Part shown: positions 19,702 to 29,369 of the stretch, piece by piece
Numbering within the stretch: position 1 is the stretch's first letter
Layout of the letters: each line of letters starts with the position of its first letter
NCBI RefSeq assembly: GCF_013213975.1
Contig: NZ_JABSST010000022.1
Location: 1 to 39,506, forward strand
Direction: 5' to 3'
From: Winogradskyella sp.
GTDB lineage: Bacteria; Bacteroidota; Bacteroidia; Flavobacteriales; Flavobacteriaceae
Length of the DNA stretch: 39,506 bases
The notes under the pieces: generated by a model
What the model saw: the letters and a program-made list of their open reading frames with translations, nothing else
Database searches by the model: none
Told to the model about the DNA's origin: nothing
Position numbers and translations under genes: made by a program

Positions 19702-19732
19702 TTGTTGGGTTGTAAAAAATATTGTATTTTTG
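19702..19732 (+). promoter_or_regulatory. Bacteroidetes-type promoter (TTG-N20-TATTTTTG) for tig
   Basis: TTG at 19702-19704, TATTTTTG at 19725-19732, upstream of ATG 19758. Confidence 0.6.
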
Positions 19733-19757
19733 CAGCCCAATTTTAGTATCTAAAAGA

Positions 19758-21080
19758 ATGAACATTACAAGAGAAAACATCGATGCTTTAAATGCAGTTG
19801 TTAAAGTAGATATCGCAAAAGAAGATTACAGCGATAAAGTTGAAAAAATCTTAACTGATTATCGCAAATCGGCTAACATTCCTGGTTTTAGAAAAGGGCA
19901 TGTGCCAATGAGCTTGGTTAAGAAGCAATATGGTAAAGCTGTTTTAGTGGATGAGGTAAATAAATTACTTCAAGATGCTATTGGTAAATACTTAGTAGAA
20001 GAAAAGTTGGATGTTTTAGGTAATCCATTGCCAAAGCCTCAAGATGACTTAGATTGGGATGCAGATGCATTCTCATTTGAGTTTGAGCTTGGTTTAGCAC
20101 CTGAATTTGATGTTAAGCTTAAAGGTAAAAAATCACTCACGCACTATAACATCGTTGCAGATGCTGAAATGATTGACACTCAAATAGAGAATATTCAAAA
20201 GCAGTACGGTAAAATAATTTCACAAGACCAAGTAGAAGATAATTCTGAGCTCACGGGTAAGTTTGTTAATTCTGAAGAAAACATTGAAAATGTTGCAACA
20301 TTTTCAGTAGATAAAATAAAAGGTAAAGCAAACTTAAAAAAGTTTATCGGTGCAAAAGTTGGTGATACAATTACTCTAAAAACAAAGAATCTATTTAATG
20401 TAGATTATGGTTTAACTACTTACTTAAAGGTAGATCACCAAGTGGCTAAAGATCTTAATATTGAGGTAAATTTTGAAGTCTCTGAGATTAATCATCGTGA
20501 GTTAGCAGATTTAGATCAAGAGCTATTTGATAAACTTTTTGGACCTAATGTTGTAGCCTCAGTTACAGAACTTAAAGAAAAGATAAAGGCAGATTCTGAG
20601 AAGCAGTTTGCCCAGCAAGGAGATCAAAAATTATTAAATGATGTCACTGAGTATTTGGTTGAGAGTACAAAGTTCGATTTACCAGCTGAGTTTCTACAAA
20701 AGTGGATGCAAACAGCAGGTGAAGAACCTATGACAGAAGAACAGGCTAAAGAAGAATATGAGAAGTCAGAAAAAAGCATGCGCTATCAACTGATTGAAGG
20801 TAAAATTATTGCAGATAATGATTTACAAGTTCAGTTCGACGAATTAAAATCATATGCTATGGATATGATTAAAGGTCAAATGGCTCAGTTTGGTCAAATG
20901 AATCCTACTGAAAAAGAGCTTGAAGATATTGCTGCTCGAATCATGTCTAACCAAGATGAGGTAAAACGTATTTCTGATCAGTTGATGAGTCAGAAGCTAT
21001 TAAATCTGTACAAAACTGAAGCAAATCTTAAGACCAAAGAAATTACCTATGATAATTTTGTTAAAGAATTCTACAGTTAA
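19758..21080 (+). CDS. tig: Trigger factor
   Basis: MNITRENIDALNAVVKVDIAKEDYSDKVEKILTDYRKSANIPGFRKGHVPMSLVKKQYGKAVLVDEVN; start set at 19758 rather than the TTG at 19722. Confidence 0.95.
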   Translation: MNITRENIDALNAVVKVDIAKEDYSDKVEKILTDYRKSANIPGFRKGHVPMSLVKKQYGKAVLVDEVNKLLQDAIGKYLVEEKLDVLGNPLPKPQDDLDWDADAFSFEFELGLAPEFDVKLKGKKSLTHYNIVADAEMIDTQIENIQKQYGKIISQDQVEDNSELTGKFVNSEENIENVATFSVDKIKGKANLKKFIGAKVGDTITLKTKNLFNVDYGLTTYLKVDHQVAKDLNIEVNFEVSEINHRELADLDQELFDKLFGPNVVASVTELKEKIKADSEKQFAQQGDQKLLNDVTEYLVESTKFDLPAEFLQKWMQTAGEEPMTEEQAKEEYEKSEKSMRYQLIEGKIIADNDLQVQFDELKSYAMDMIKGQMAQFGQMNPTEKELEDIAARIMSNQDEVKRISDQLMSQKLLNLYKTEANLKTKEITYDNFVKEFYS

Positions 21081-21110
21081 GCGTTATAGAATAAATTAGT
21101 ATCTTTAAAG

Positions 21111-21142
21111 CGTAAAACTGTTAGGTTTTACGTTTTTTTTTT
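21111..21142 (+). terminator. Rho-independent terminator after tig
   Basis: cgtaaaac-tgttag-gttttacg followed by tttttttttt. Confidence 0.8.
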
Positions 21143-21165
21143 AATCAAAAAACAATTGAATTTAA

Positions 21166-21840
21166 ATGAACTACGGAAAAGAATTTGAAAAGTTTGCAAT
21201 AAAGGATCAAGGGATAAATAGCTTGTATTACGATAAGATTATGCGAAGCATGTATCCTACAAACTTAACACCCAATATTATTGAAGAAAGACAGCTAAAT
21301 GCTATAGCAATGGATGTGTTTTCGCGTTTAATGATGGATCGCATTATTTTCTTAGGTACAGGAGTTAACGATCAGGTGGCAAACATTATTCAAGCACAGT
21401 TGTTATTCTTACAGAGTACAGATGCATCAAAGGATATTCAAATTTATATTAACTCACCAGGTGGCTCTGTTTATGCGGGTTTAGGTATTTATGATACTAT
21501 GCAGTTTGTAAAACCAGATGTTGCTACTATTTGTACAGGTATTGCAGCGTCAATGGCAGCTGTATTATTATGTGCTGGTGAAAAGGGTAAACGTTCGGCA
21601 TTAAAACATTCTCGTGTGATGATTCATCAACCGATGAGTGGAACTCAAGGGCAAGTTTCGGATATGGAAATTGCTGTTCGTGAAACTATTAAAGTAAAAG
21701 AAGAACTATATAACATCATTTCAAGTCATTCAGGTAAGTCTTACGAGCAAGTTGAAAAAGACTCAGACCGAGATTACTGGATGAAGTCAGATGAAGCATT
21801 AGCTTACGGAATGATAGATGAAGTTTTAGAGCGCAAGTAA
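21166..21840 (+). CDS. clpP: ATP-dependent Clp protease proteolytic subunit
   Basis: QLLFLQSTDASKDIQIYINSPGGSVYAGLGIYDTMQFVKPDVATICTGIAASMAAVLLCAGEKGKRSALKHSRVMIHQPMSG. Confidence 0.98.
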   Translation: MNYGKEFEKFAIKDQGINSLYYDKIMRSMYPTNLTPNIIEERQLNAIAMDVFSRLMMDRIIFLGTGVNDQVANIIQAQLLFLQSTDASKDIQIYINSPGGSVYAGLGIYDTMQFVKPDVATICTGIAASMAAVLLCAGEKGKRSALKHSRVMIHQPMSGTQGQVSDMEIAVRETIKVKEELYNIISSHSGKSYEQVEKDSDRDYWMKSDEALAYGMIDEVLERK

Positions 21841-21882
21841 TAGAAACGACTTACGAATAAAATTTTCTAAAATAACTAAGAT

Positions 21883-23112
21883 ATGGCTAAAGAAGAATTA
21901 GAATGTTCCTTCTGTGGTAGAAAAAAGTCAGAGACTAATTTACTCATTGCAGGACTTGATGCGCATATTTGTGATCGTTGTATTGAGCAGGCTTATGGTA
22001 TTGTGGTTGAGGAATCTAAACAGTCAGGAAATTCTGAATTGAGTGCCGAATTAATGCTTAGAAAGCCAAAGGAAATCAAAGCTTTCTTGGATGAGTACAT
22101 TATAGGTCAGGAGTATACCAAACGTGTTATGTCCGTTGCGGTATATAATCATTATAAACGTTTGTTACAGCCGCCGTCGGATGATGATATTGAAATCCAG
22201 AAGAGTAATATCATTATGGTTGGACAAACAGGAACGGGTAAAACCTTGATGGCAAAAACTGTAGCTAGAATGCTTAACGTCCCTTTAGCAATAGTCGACG
22301 CTACTGTTTTAACCGAAGCTGGGTATGTGGGTGAAGATGTAGAAAGTATCTTAACGCGCTTGTTACAAGCTGCCGATTACAATTTAGAAAAGGCGCAACG
22401 TGGCATCGTATTTATTGATGAGATTGATAAAATTGCTCGTAAGAGTGATAATCCATCAATAACTAGAGATGTTTCTGGAGAAGGAGTTCAGCAAGCACTT
22501 CTAAAATTGTTAGAAGGCACTGTTGTTAATGTACCACCGAAGGGCGGGCGTAAACATCCAGACCAAAAATTTATAGAAGTGAATACTGAACATATCCTAT
22601 TTATTGCAGGTGGTGCGTTTGATGGTATTGAACGCGTTATTAGCAAACGTCTTAATATGCAGGCAATAGGTTATAGCTCTATAAAAGATGATAATGTGGA
22701 TGGTGATAATATTTTACAATACATTATCCCTAAAGACTTAAAAGATTTTGGATTAATTCCAGAAATTATTGGACGCCTGCCTGTTTTAACACATATGGAT
22801 CCTTTAGATGCAAATACGTTAAGAGCTATATTAACAGAGCCAAAGAATGCCATCATCAAACAGTATAAGAAGCTCTTTGCAATGGATGATGTGGAGTTTA
22901 CCATTACAGAAGGTGCGTTAAATTATATTGTTGATAAGGCCATTGAGTATAAGTTAGGTGCCAGAGGATTACGTTCCTTGTGTGAAGAGATTCTAACGGA
23001 AGCCATGTTTGATCTGCCAGGATCGGGTGAAACTAAACTTAATGTTACGAAGTCTTATGCTGAAGATAGACTCTCAAAATCTACTTTAAAGAAGTTGAAA
23101 GCAGTGTCTTAG
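21883..23112 (+). CDS. clpX: ATP-dependent Clp protease ATP-binding subunit ClpX
   Basis: [79 protein letters not shown]. Confidence 0.98.
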   Translation: MAKEELECSFCGRKKSETNLLIAGLDAHICDRCIEQAYGIVVEESKQSGNSELSAELMLRKPKEIKAFLDEYIIGQEYTKRVMSVAVYNHYKRLLQPPSDDDIEIQKSNIIMVGQTGTGKTLMAKTVARMLNVPLAIVDATVLTEAGYVGEDVESILTRLLQAADYNLEKAQRGIVFIDEIDKIARKSDNPSITRDVSGEGVQQALLKLLEGTVVNVPPKGGRKHPDQKFIEVNTEHILFIAGGAFDGIERVISKRLNMQAIGYSSIKDDNVDGDNILQYIIPKDLKDFGLIPEIIGRLPVLTHMDPLDANTLRAILTEPKNAIIKQYKKLFAMDDVEFTITEGALNYIVDKAIEYKLGARGLRSLCEEILTEAMFDLPGSGETKLNVTKSYAEDRLSKSTLKKLKAVS

Positions 23113-23132
23113 GGTACAATGTCTCTAAAAAT

Positions 23133-23167
23133 AAAAAAAACCACGATCTCAAGATTGTGGTTTTTTT
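23133..23167 (+). terminator. Rho-independent terminator after clpX
   Basis: aaaaaaaaccacgatct-caag-attgtggttttttt. Confidence 0.85.
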
Positions 23168-23365
23168 ATAGTGTTAGGATTGATTAATAATATTGCTTGC
23201 AATATTCTGTCCCCTTGATTAGGGTAATAAATAGCACATTTATTTACGGCTAATATAGCGTTAGAATTTGCTTAAGTAAGTCTTAACTATATTTTTTAGT
23301 TAAAGTCGTTATTTGTTCGATGTATGAAAATGCTATGCATTTTTTAACGGCAAAAGACATGGTGT

Positions 23366-24562
23366 TTATTTCTTAGCTAAAAGTTTTAAAATAGCCTTTA
23401 GTTCACTATTCTCTGCTTCAAAACTTAAAGTATAATCCTCGTAGCCTTCCTTAAGTACTTTTAATTGATAATCTTTAAAAGGTTTAATCTTAAAATTATA
23501 GGACGCATCTTTGTTTGTAATTTGCCTTTCAATTTCGTTACCGTCATGATCTAATAAAATTACTATTGAATTTGGTAATATTTTTTCATCCTCGGAAATA
23601 ACAATCCCTTTGAGAACTTTATATAATTCTCTGGATTGAAAACGATACAGGTTAAATGCATTTTTATTACTGTCTCTATTAGAAGAAAAAACACCTTTTC
23701 TGTTATCAATAAATAGAAATGCAATTTCATCTTTTTCAGAATTTATTGAGCTTCCTAAACTTTTAGGACTATCATAACCTCCACCAACGGCGTTTGACAT
23801 AAAAATATCAAACCCTCCAAGACTATTATGTTCTGTTGAAGAAAAGAATAATTCTTTGCCATTTTTTGCCGTATGAGGGTATTTTTCGTCTCCGCGACTA
23901 TTAACAGTTTCACCTAAATTTTCAGGCGTACCTAAACTACCATCATTATTTATGAGCACTCTATAAAGATCAAATCCTCCATAACCACCATTCATGTTAG
24001 AAGCAAAATAAAGAAATTTACCATCTTCTGTAACATGAGGGTTTTCAATGGAGTAGTTGTCGTTACTTATATTAAGACGTTGATGGTTTATCCAGTTTCC
24101 ATAAGAATCTTTCTCTAGTTCAGCTCTAAAAATTTGATAATTTAATGAGTTATCTCGCCTACTTCTAGTGTAATATATCGTGTGCTCGTCTGGTGAAAAA
24201 GCTACTTGGCCTTCGTTATTTTTAGTGTTTAAAATACGGCTAAATAGTAATGGCTGTGATAGTTCACCATAAGCTAAGATATCTGTGCAGAATAAGTCTG
24301 TATACGGCTCATTAGTTAAAGGGTCGACACCATTACCAAATGCTCCAATTTTTTTTGAGGATACTAAAACCAGCTTGTTTCTAAAGGTTGTACAGGCAAT
24401 TTCAGAGTACTTTGAGTTGATTTTAGAAATATTAATAGTGTAAGTGTATCCACTTTTATTGAGGTTATCAGATTTCTTAGATTTTTCAGGATCAGAAATG
24501 TTAAATGTATTGTATGTGCAAAGTAAGAGTACCGTAAGAAGTACCTGAATTGAGGGTTTCAT
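23366..24562 (-). CDS. PD40/WD40-like beta-propeller secreted protein with C-terminal carboxypeptidase-regulatory-like domain
   Basis: Repeats GQVAFSPDEHTIYYTRSRRDNSLNYQIF, NPHVTEDGKFLYFASNMNGGYGGFDLYRV, YPHTAKNGKELFFSSTEHNSLGGFDIFMS. Confidence 0.88.
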   Translation of the reverse strand: MKPSIQVLLTVLLLCTYNTFNISDPEKSKKSDNLNKSGYTYTINISKINSKYSEIACTTFRNKLVLVSSKKIGAFGNGVDPLTNEPYTDLFCTDILAYGELSQPLLFSRILNTKNNEGQVAFSPDEHTIYYTRSRRDNSLNYQIFRAELEKDSYGNWINHQRLNISNDNYSIENPHVTEDGKFLYFASNMNGGYGGFDLYRVLINNDGSLGTPENLGETVNSRGDEKYPHTAKNGKELFFSSTEHNSLGGFDIFMSNAVGGGYDSPKSLGSSINSEKDEIAFLFIDNRKGVFSSNRDSNKNAFNLYRFQSRELYKVLKGIVISEDEKILPNSIVILLDHDGNEIERQITNKDASYNFKIKPFKDYQLKVLKEGYEDYTLSFEAENSELKAILKLLAKK

Positions 24563-24708
24563 TATGTAAGGTGTATGGATTAATTACAATAGCAAATTAC
24601 AATTGAGGGTGTAATTAGTAAACTTTTATAATGTTTTTTAGATAAAACCCACTTTTCTCCGATAATTTAAAGAACGGTGTCATTTTTTTAGGATGAATTT
24701 ACTAGGTT

Positions 24709-26226
24709 TTAACCTTGATTTAGACGCAGTAACTCTTCAATATAGGCTCTTGAATTTGATAAGCGAGGTACTTTATGTTGCCCTCCGAGCTTATCATTTT
24801 CTTTTAACCAATCATAAAAAAGATTAGGTCTTCCACAATGAATTTTTGGTTTATTGAGCGTCATATTATTATAACGCTTGGCTTCATAGTCAGAATTCAA
24901 AGCTTTCAGAGCATTATCAAATAATTCTTCGAAATAAGCCATGTCATTAGGTGCAGACTTAAATTCAATGATCCATTCGTGGGCTCCTTTCTCTTTTCCT
25001 TTCATAAAGAATGGAGCTGCAGTATAATCTACAATTTCAGCAGAAGTTCTTTTACAGACTTTTTTCAGGGCATCTTCTGCATTTTCAATTATAAGTTCTT
25101 CTCCAAACGCATTGATATGATGTTTGGTCCTTCCAGACACTTTAATTCTATGTGGTTTTAGACTCACAAAACGAATAGTGTCTCCAATTTTATAACGCCA
25201 CAGACCAGCATTAGTGGTGATAATTACAGCATAATTTTTATTAAGCTCTACATCGCATAGAGGAACAACTTTTTGGTTCTTTGTTCCATAAGTATCCATT
25301 GGAATAAATTCGTAAAAAATACCGTAGTCTAGCATTAATAGTAAATCACCAGAATAATTCTGATCTTGAATGGCAAAGAATCCCTCCGAGGCGTTGTAGA
25401 TTTCATAATACTTGAATTCTTTTTTGGGAAGGATTGCTCTAAACTGTTCTATATAAGGATTAAAACTTACTCCTCCATGGAAATAGACTTCAAGGTTTGT
25501 CCAAATTTCAAATAGATTTTGCTTTCCTGTTTCTTCTAAAACATTATTTAATAGAACTAACATCCACGATGGCACACCTGCTAAACTCGTCACATTCTCT
25601 GCAATAGTTTCTTTAACAATCGCTTGCATTTTAGTCTCCCATTCGCTCATAAGTGAGACTTTACTATTTGGTGTGCTGCTATACTCGGCCCAAAAGGGCA
25701 TATTGTCAATAAGAATTGCACTTAAATCTCCGAATACTGTACCATTCTCTTTATAGAGCTCTTTGCTTCCTCCAAGACGAAGGCTCTTTCCAGTAAATAG
25801 TTGTGCATCTTCGTTATTATTAAGATACATACAAAGCAAATCCTTACTCGCAGCGTAATGACAGTCTTCTAAAGAATCTGTACTTACGGGAATAAACTTA
25901 CTTTTTGCATTTGTTGTTCCGCTGGATTTTGCGAACCATTTAATTGGTCTTGGCCAAAATATATTCTGCTCTCCATTCCGTGATCGTTCAATTAAGGGTT
26001 GGATACTCTCATAATTAACGATTGGAACACGTTCACTAAATTCTTTGTAGCTTTTGATAGAGGCAAAATCATATCGCTTGCCTATCTCAGTATCTTTAGC
26101 AAATTTGAGAAGGGTAAACAGCAATTCTTGTTGTACTTCATTTGGGTATTTTAAAAAGAGCTCAATTTGATGAAACCGCTTTTTTAAAAACCAAGAAGCT
26201 ATAGAATTTACAATAGGAATTGGCAT
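24709..26226 (-). CDS. GH3 auxin-responsive promoter family protein (acyl-adenylase/amido synthetase fold)
   Basis: AKSSGTTNAKSKFIPVS; FHGGVSFNPYIEQF; YNASEGFFAIQD; NAGLWRYKIGDTIRFVSLKPHRIKVSGRTKHHINAFGEELIIENAEDAL. Confidence 0.93.
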   Translation of the reverse strand: MPIPIVNSIASWFLKKRFHQIELFLKYPNEVQQELLFTLLKFAKDTEIGKRYDFASIKSYKEFSERVPIVNYESIQPLIERSRNGEQNIFWPRPIKWFAKSSGTTNAKSKFIPVSTDSLEDCHYAASKDLLCMYLNNNEDAQLFTGKSLRLGGSKELYKENGTVFGDLSAILIDNMPFWAEYSSTPNSKVSLMSEWETKMQAIVKETIAENVTSLAGVPSWMLVLLNNVLEETGKQNLFEIWTNLEVYFHGGVSFNPYIEQFRAILPKKEFKYYEIYNASEGFFAIQDQNYSGDLLLMLDYGIFYEFIPMDTYGTKNQKVVPLCDVELNKNYAVIITTNAGLWRYKIGDTIRFVSLKPHRIKVSGRTKHHINAFGEELIIENAEDALKKVCKRTSAEIVDYTAAPFFMKGKEKGAHEWIIEFKSAPNDMAYFEELFDNALKALNSDYEAKRYNNMTLNKPKIHCGRPNLFYDWLKENDKLGGQHKVPRLSNSRAYIEELLRLNQG

Positions 26227-26269
26227 ATTTTGGCTAATTTAGCAATGCTAAAAATACTAAAATTCTTTT

Positions 26270-27061
26270 ATGGTATACACAGGTGTACTTACTAAAATGC
26301 AGACAGAATTTTTGGAGCCAATTCAGTATTATTTGGTCTTTGAAAATGATTTCATTCATATGAATCAATTGCTGAGTAAGATCTTAAACATTAACCTTGT
26401 TGGTGAGCAATGTTTGAGTTGTGGGTTAAATAAACCAATCTATAGGCAAGGATTTTGTAGAGACTGTTTTTTTGATAAACCTATTGCTGGAGATTGGATT
26501 ATGAGACCAGAGTTGAGTACGGCACATCTAGGCAAAGAAGATAGAGACTTGGAGTATGAAAAAAGTGTGCAACTACAACCTCACATCGTTTATCTAGCAA
26601 ATTCTAGTAATGTTAAGGTTGGAGTAACAAGAAAGAGCCAGGTGCCAACACGCTGGATCGATCAGGGTGCCCATGAAGCTTTAGAAATCGTTGAGGTTCC
26701 AAATCGATATTTGGCAGGTATTACTGAAGTTGCTTTAAAAGATCATGTTGCCGATAAAACGAATTGGCGAAAAATGTTGAAAAATGATATTGAAGATGTC
26801 GATTTATTAGAATGGCGATCCAATCTTCAGTCCTATATACCAGAAGAAGTTAAGGCGTATTTTATTGAAAATAACTCAGAGACATGTCTTAATTTTCCGG
26901 TGCAGCAATACCCAGAAAAACCAATCAGTTTAAATCTTAAAAAACGTGAGTCTTATTCAGGTAAATTAGTTGGTATTAAGGGACAGTATCTGATTTTTGA
27001 AGACAATACTGTTTTTAATGTTAGAGCTAATGAAGGTCTCGTTGTTGAGATTAAGATTTAA
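26270..27061 (+). CDS. DUF2797 family protein with zinc-finger-like CxxC...CxxC
   Basis: CLSCGLNKPIYRQGFCRDCFF; HIVYLANSSNVKVGVTRKSQVPTRWIDQGAHEALEIVEVPNRYLAGITEVALKDHVADKTNWRKML. Confidence 0.88.
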   Translation: MVYTGVLTKMQTEFLEPIQYYLVFENDFIHMNQLLSKILNINLVGEQCLSCGLNKPIYRQGFCRDCFFDKPIAGDWIMRPELSTAHLGKEDRDLEYEKSVQLQPHIVYLANSSNVKVGVTRKSQVPTRWIDQGAHEALEIVEVPNRYLAGITEVALKDHVADKTNWRKMLKNDIEDVDLLEWRSNLQSYIPEEVKAYFIENNSETCLNFPVQQYPEKPISLNLKKRESYSGKLVGIKGQYLIFEDNTVFNVRANEGLVVEIKI

Positions 27062-27675
27062 GGAAAGTAGATTTTTATCACATTCAAAAGACCCACAACG
27101 AATGGTAAACTTCCTGTTACTTTATTTATAATCAATATTATGTTGTCAAATCTGTTTTTAATAAATAGACTGAATTTACTGTAAACAAATAGGGTGATCA
27201 GTTTACCACTATAGACTCCAAGGAGGAATAAAAAAAGTACCGTTAATGGTGAATTCATTGTAATATTTAGGGTATATCTATTAATTAGACTATAAATTAC
27301 CAACCAAAAATTAATACAGGTGGGTTTAATAGACCTAGCAAAAAGCCAGTGAAATATTTATTAGTCTTCAGGTGTTTTTCTCCAGAACACTTTTTGTTTT
27401 CTTAAAGAATAAAATGCTTCCAATAGCAAGAAATAAAATGGCAATAAGAACTTGAAACCATTGATTAGTATCAAAAAAGTCTTTGACTGTCATATTGTAA
27501 TGCAATGCGTAATGGATAGAACAACTTCTGCAAAACCTGATCCTACAGCAATTTTAAATGCTTGTTTAGAATCTTGTCTGATGGTGGCATTAATTACTGC
27601 AATATTTGTTGCTTTTGGCGAAATGGCGCCAATTGTTGCTGCTGCCATACTAATAAAAACATACAAAAGACTCAT
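27058..27675 (-). pseudogene. LysE-family transporter pseudogene (three frameshifts)
   Basis: Pieces in successive frames form one LysE-like protein: MSLLYVFISMAAATIGAISPKATNIAVINATIRQDSKQAFKIAVGSGFAEVVLSI / ALHYNMTVKDFFDTNQWFQVLIAILFLAIGSILFFKKTKSVLE / KHLKTNKYFTGFLLGLLNPPVLIFGW / LVIYSLINRYTLNITMNSPLTVLFLFLLGVYSGKLITLFVYSKFSLFIKNRFDNIILIINKVTGSLPFVVGLLNVIKIYFP. Confidence 0.8.
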
Positions 27676-28046
27676 GGCCTTTTAGCTGTAGCACACAAAC
27701 CATTCTTACAAGAGGTGTTAGGATTCAGTTAAAGTAAATTCATTTTGGTATTAAGGTCCTTATCGTTGGAGATAAATGCTTTAGAAATTATACCTATTAT
27801 ATCTATTATTGTTATTTCATCTGTCATTTTAGTTTATGTCACTATAATGGAGGTCTGAGAAATTTTTTGGTGGGGTGTTTTCCTAACTATAATGGTCAGA
27901 TCTATTGGTGCTTGCAGTTTTAAAAGTGCTTCAAAGAATTTTATACGACCCATAAAATTATTGAGCATTTTTACGAAGACTGCCCTTTCAAACCTATGGG
28001 GATAAAGCTGCGAATGAAAAATTCTGATAGTATTTAACTATTGAAA

Positions 28047-28076
28047 ACAAAAAAAGAGCAATATTTCTATTGCTCT
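28047..28076 (-). terminator. Rho-independent terminator downstream of rpsU
   Basis: Minus strand agagcaat-agaaat-attgctct followed by ttttttt. Confidence 0.8.
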
Positions 28077-28100
28077 ATATATAGCGTGTAAATAATCTTC

Positions 28101-28295
28101 TTAGATATTTTCGGCGTCTCTTAAACCTTGAATATACTGCGCTTTTTGTATTTCTCTTCTCCTTTTTACAGATGGTTTAGTGAAATAACGCGATTCTCTT
28201 AAGTTTTGCATAATTTGCACGTTTCTGTGCTTACGCTTGTAACGCTTAAGAGCTCTTTCAATGTTTTCGCCTTCTTTAATTTCGATCTTAATCAT
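28101..28295 (-). CDS. rpsU: 30S ribosomal protein S21
   Basis: MIKIEIKEGENIERALKRYKRKHRNVQIMQNLRESRYFTKPSVKRRREIQKAQYIQ. Confidence 0.96.
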   Translation of the reverse strand: MIKIEIKEGENIERALKRYKRKHRNVQIMQNLRESRYFTKPSVKRRREIQKAQYIQGLRDAENI

Positions 28296-28373
28296 TATAT
28301 CGATAGTTTTTAATTACCTGTTTCTTTCAAATGGTCGGCAAATATAGGTTAACAATTTGAAAATAAAAAATTA

Positions 28374-29237
28374 TTACCCTAAATAAGTCTTAAGAATTTT
28401 ACTCTTACTGGCATGACGTAATCGTCTAATGCCTTTTTCTCTAATCTGGCGTACACGTTCTCTTGTTAAATCGTAGATACTACCAATTTCTTCTAAGGTC
28501 ATCGGTGGTTGATCCCCTATGCCAAAATTGAGGCGAATAACATCGCTTTCTTTTTGGGTTAAGGTGTCTAAAGCACGTTCTATTTCAGTGTTTAATGAGG
28601 CTTTCATCAAATCTTTATCAGGTCTTGGTGATTCACTTTCGCTTACAACATCGTATAAACTAAAAGACTCTCCTTCTTTTAATGGTGCATCCATAGATAA
28701 GTGACGACCAGAATTCTTCATGGATTGTTTTACTTCGCGCGCACTAATATCCAATTCTCTTGCAATTTCTTCTGCATTTGGAGGTCTTTGATGAAGTTGC
28801 TCTAAAAAAGAATAGGTCTTGTTGATTTTATTTATTGTACCAATTTTATTTAAAGGTAGTCGTACAATACGAGATTGTTCTGCGAGTGCTTGTAAAATAG
28901 CTTGTCTAATCCACCAAACAGCATAAGAAATAAATTTAAATCCTCTGGTTTCATCAAATCGTTTGGCAGCCTTAACTAAACCTGCGTTACCTTCATTAAT
29001 TAAATCTGGCAGTTTTAGGCCTTGATTTTGATATTGCTTGGCTACTGAAACTACAAACCTAAGATTAGCAGTAGTTAATTTATCTAAAGCTTCTTGATCA
29101 CCTTGCTTAATTCTTTGAGCCAATTCCACTTCTTCGTCGGCGGTTATTAGTGGTATTTTGCTGATGTCTTGTAGGTATTTGTCTAGGGATTTGTCTTCTC
29201 TGTTCGTTACCTGCTTGGTAATCTTAAGTTGCCTCAT
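28374..29237 (-). CDS. rpoD: RNA polymerase primary sigma factor (RpoD/SigA type, short Bacteroidetes form)
   Basis: [73 protein letters not shown]...[30 protein letters not shown]...[19 protein letters not shown]. Confidence 0.97.
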   Translation of the reverse strand: MRQLKITKQVTNREDKSLDKYLQDISKIPLITADEEVELAQRIKQGDQEALDKLTTANLRFVVSVAKQYQNQGLKLPDLINEGNAGLVKAAKRFDETRGFKFISYAVWWIRQAILQALAEQSRIVRLPLNKIGTINKINKTYSFLEQLHQRPPNAEEIARELDISAREVKQSMKNSGRHLSMDAPLKEGESFSLYDVVSESESPRPDKDLMKASLNTEIERALDTLTQKESDVIRLNFGIGDQPPMTLEEIGSIYDLTRERVRQIREKGIRRLRHASKSKILKTYLG

Positions 29238-29369
29238 GTCATCATTTTAATTTTGTGATGATATAGTATAATGTAATAATTCAGAAAAGCAAGGAATTTC
29301 GTAATTATTAACAAAAATCACCAAAAATCAGTTTTTTTTTGAGCAAAATCGTCAAATTTTGGTCCAATC

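Noticed and set aside
23189-23206. AATATTG-CTTG-CAATATT hairpin downstream of clpX
   Set aside because: Short AT-rich palindrome in AT-rich DNA; the true terminator precedes it and there is no further support.
23366-24562. PD40 repeat protein as OmpA/T9SS component
   Set aside because: Only propeller repeats and a regulatory-like domain seen; no OmpA C-terminal domain.
27452-27685. 77-aa plus-strand ORF
   Set aside because: Antisense to the LysE pseudogene; hydrophobicity is a mirror of TM-encoding codons.
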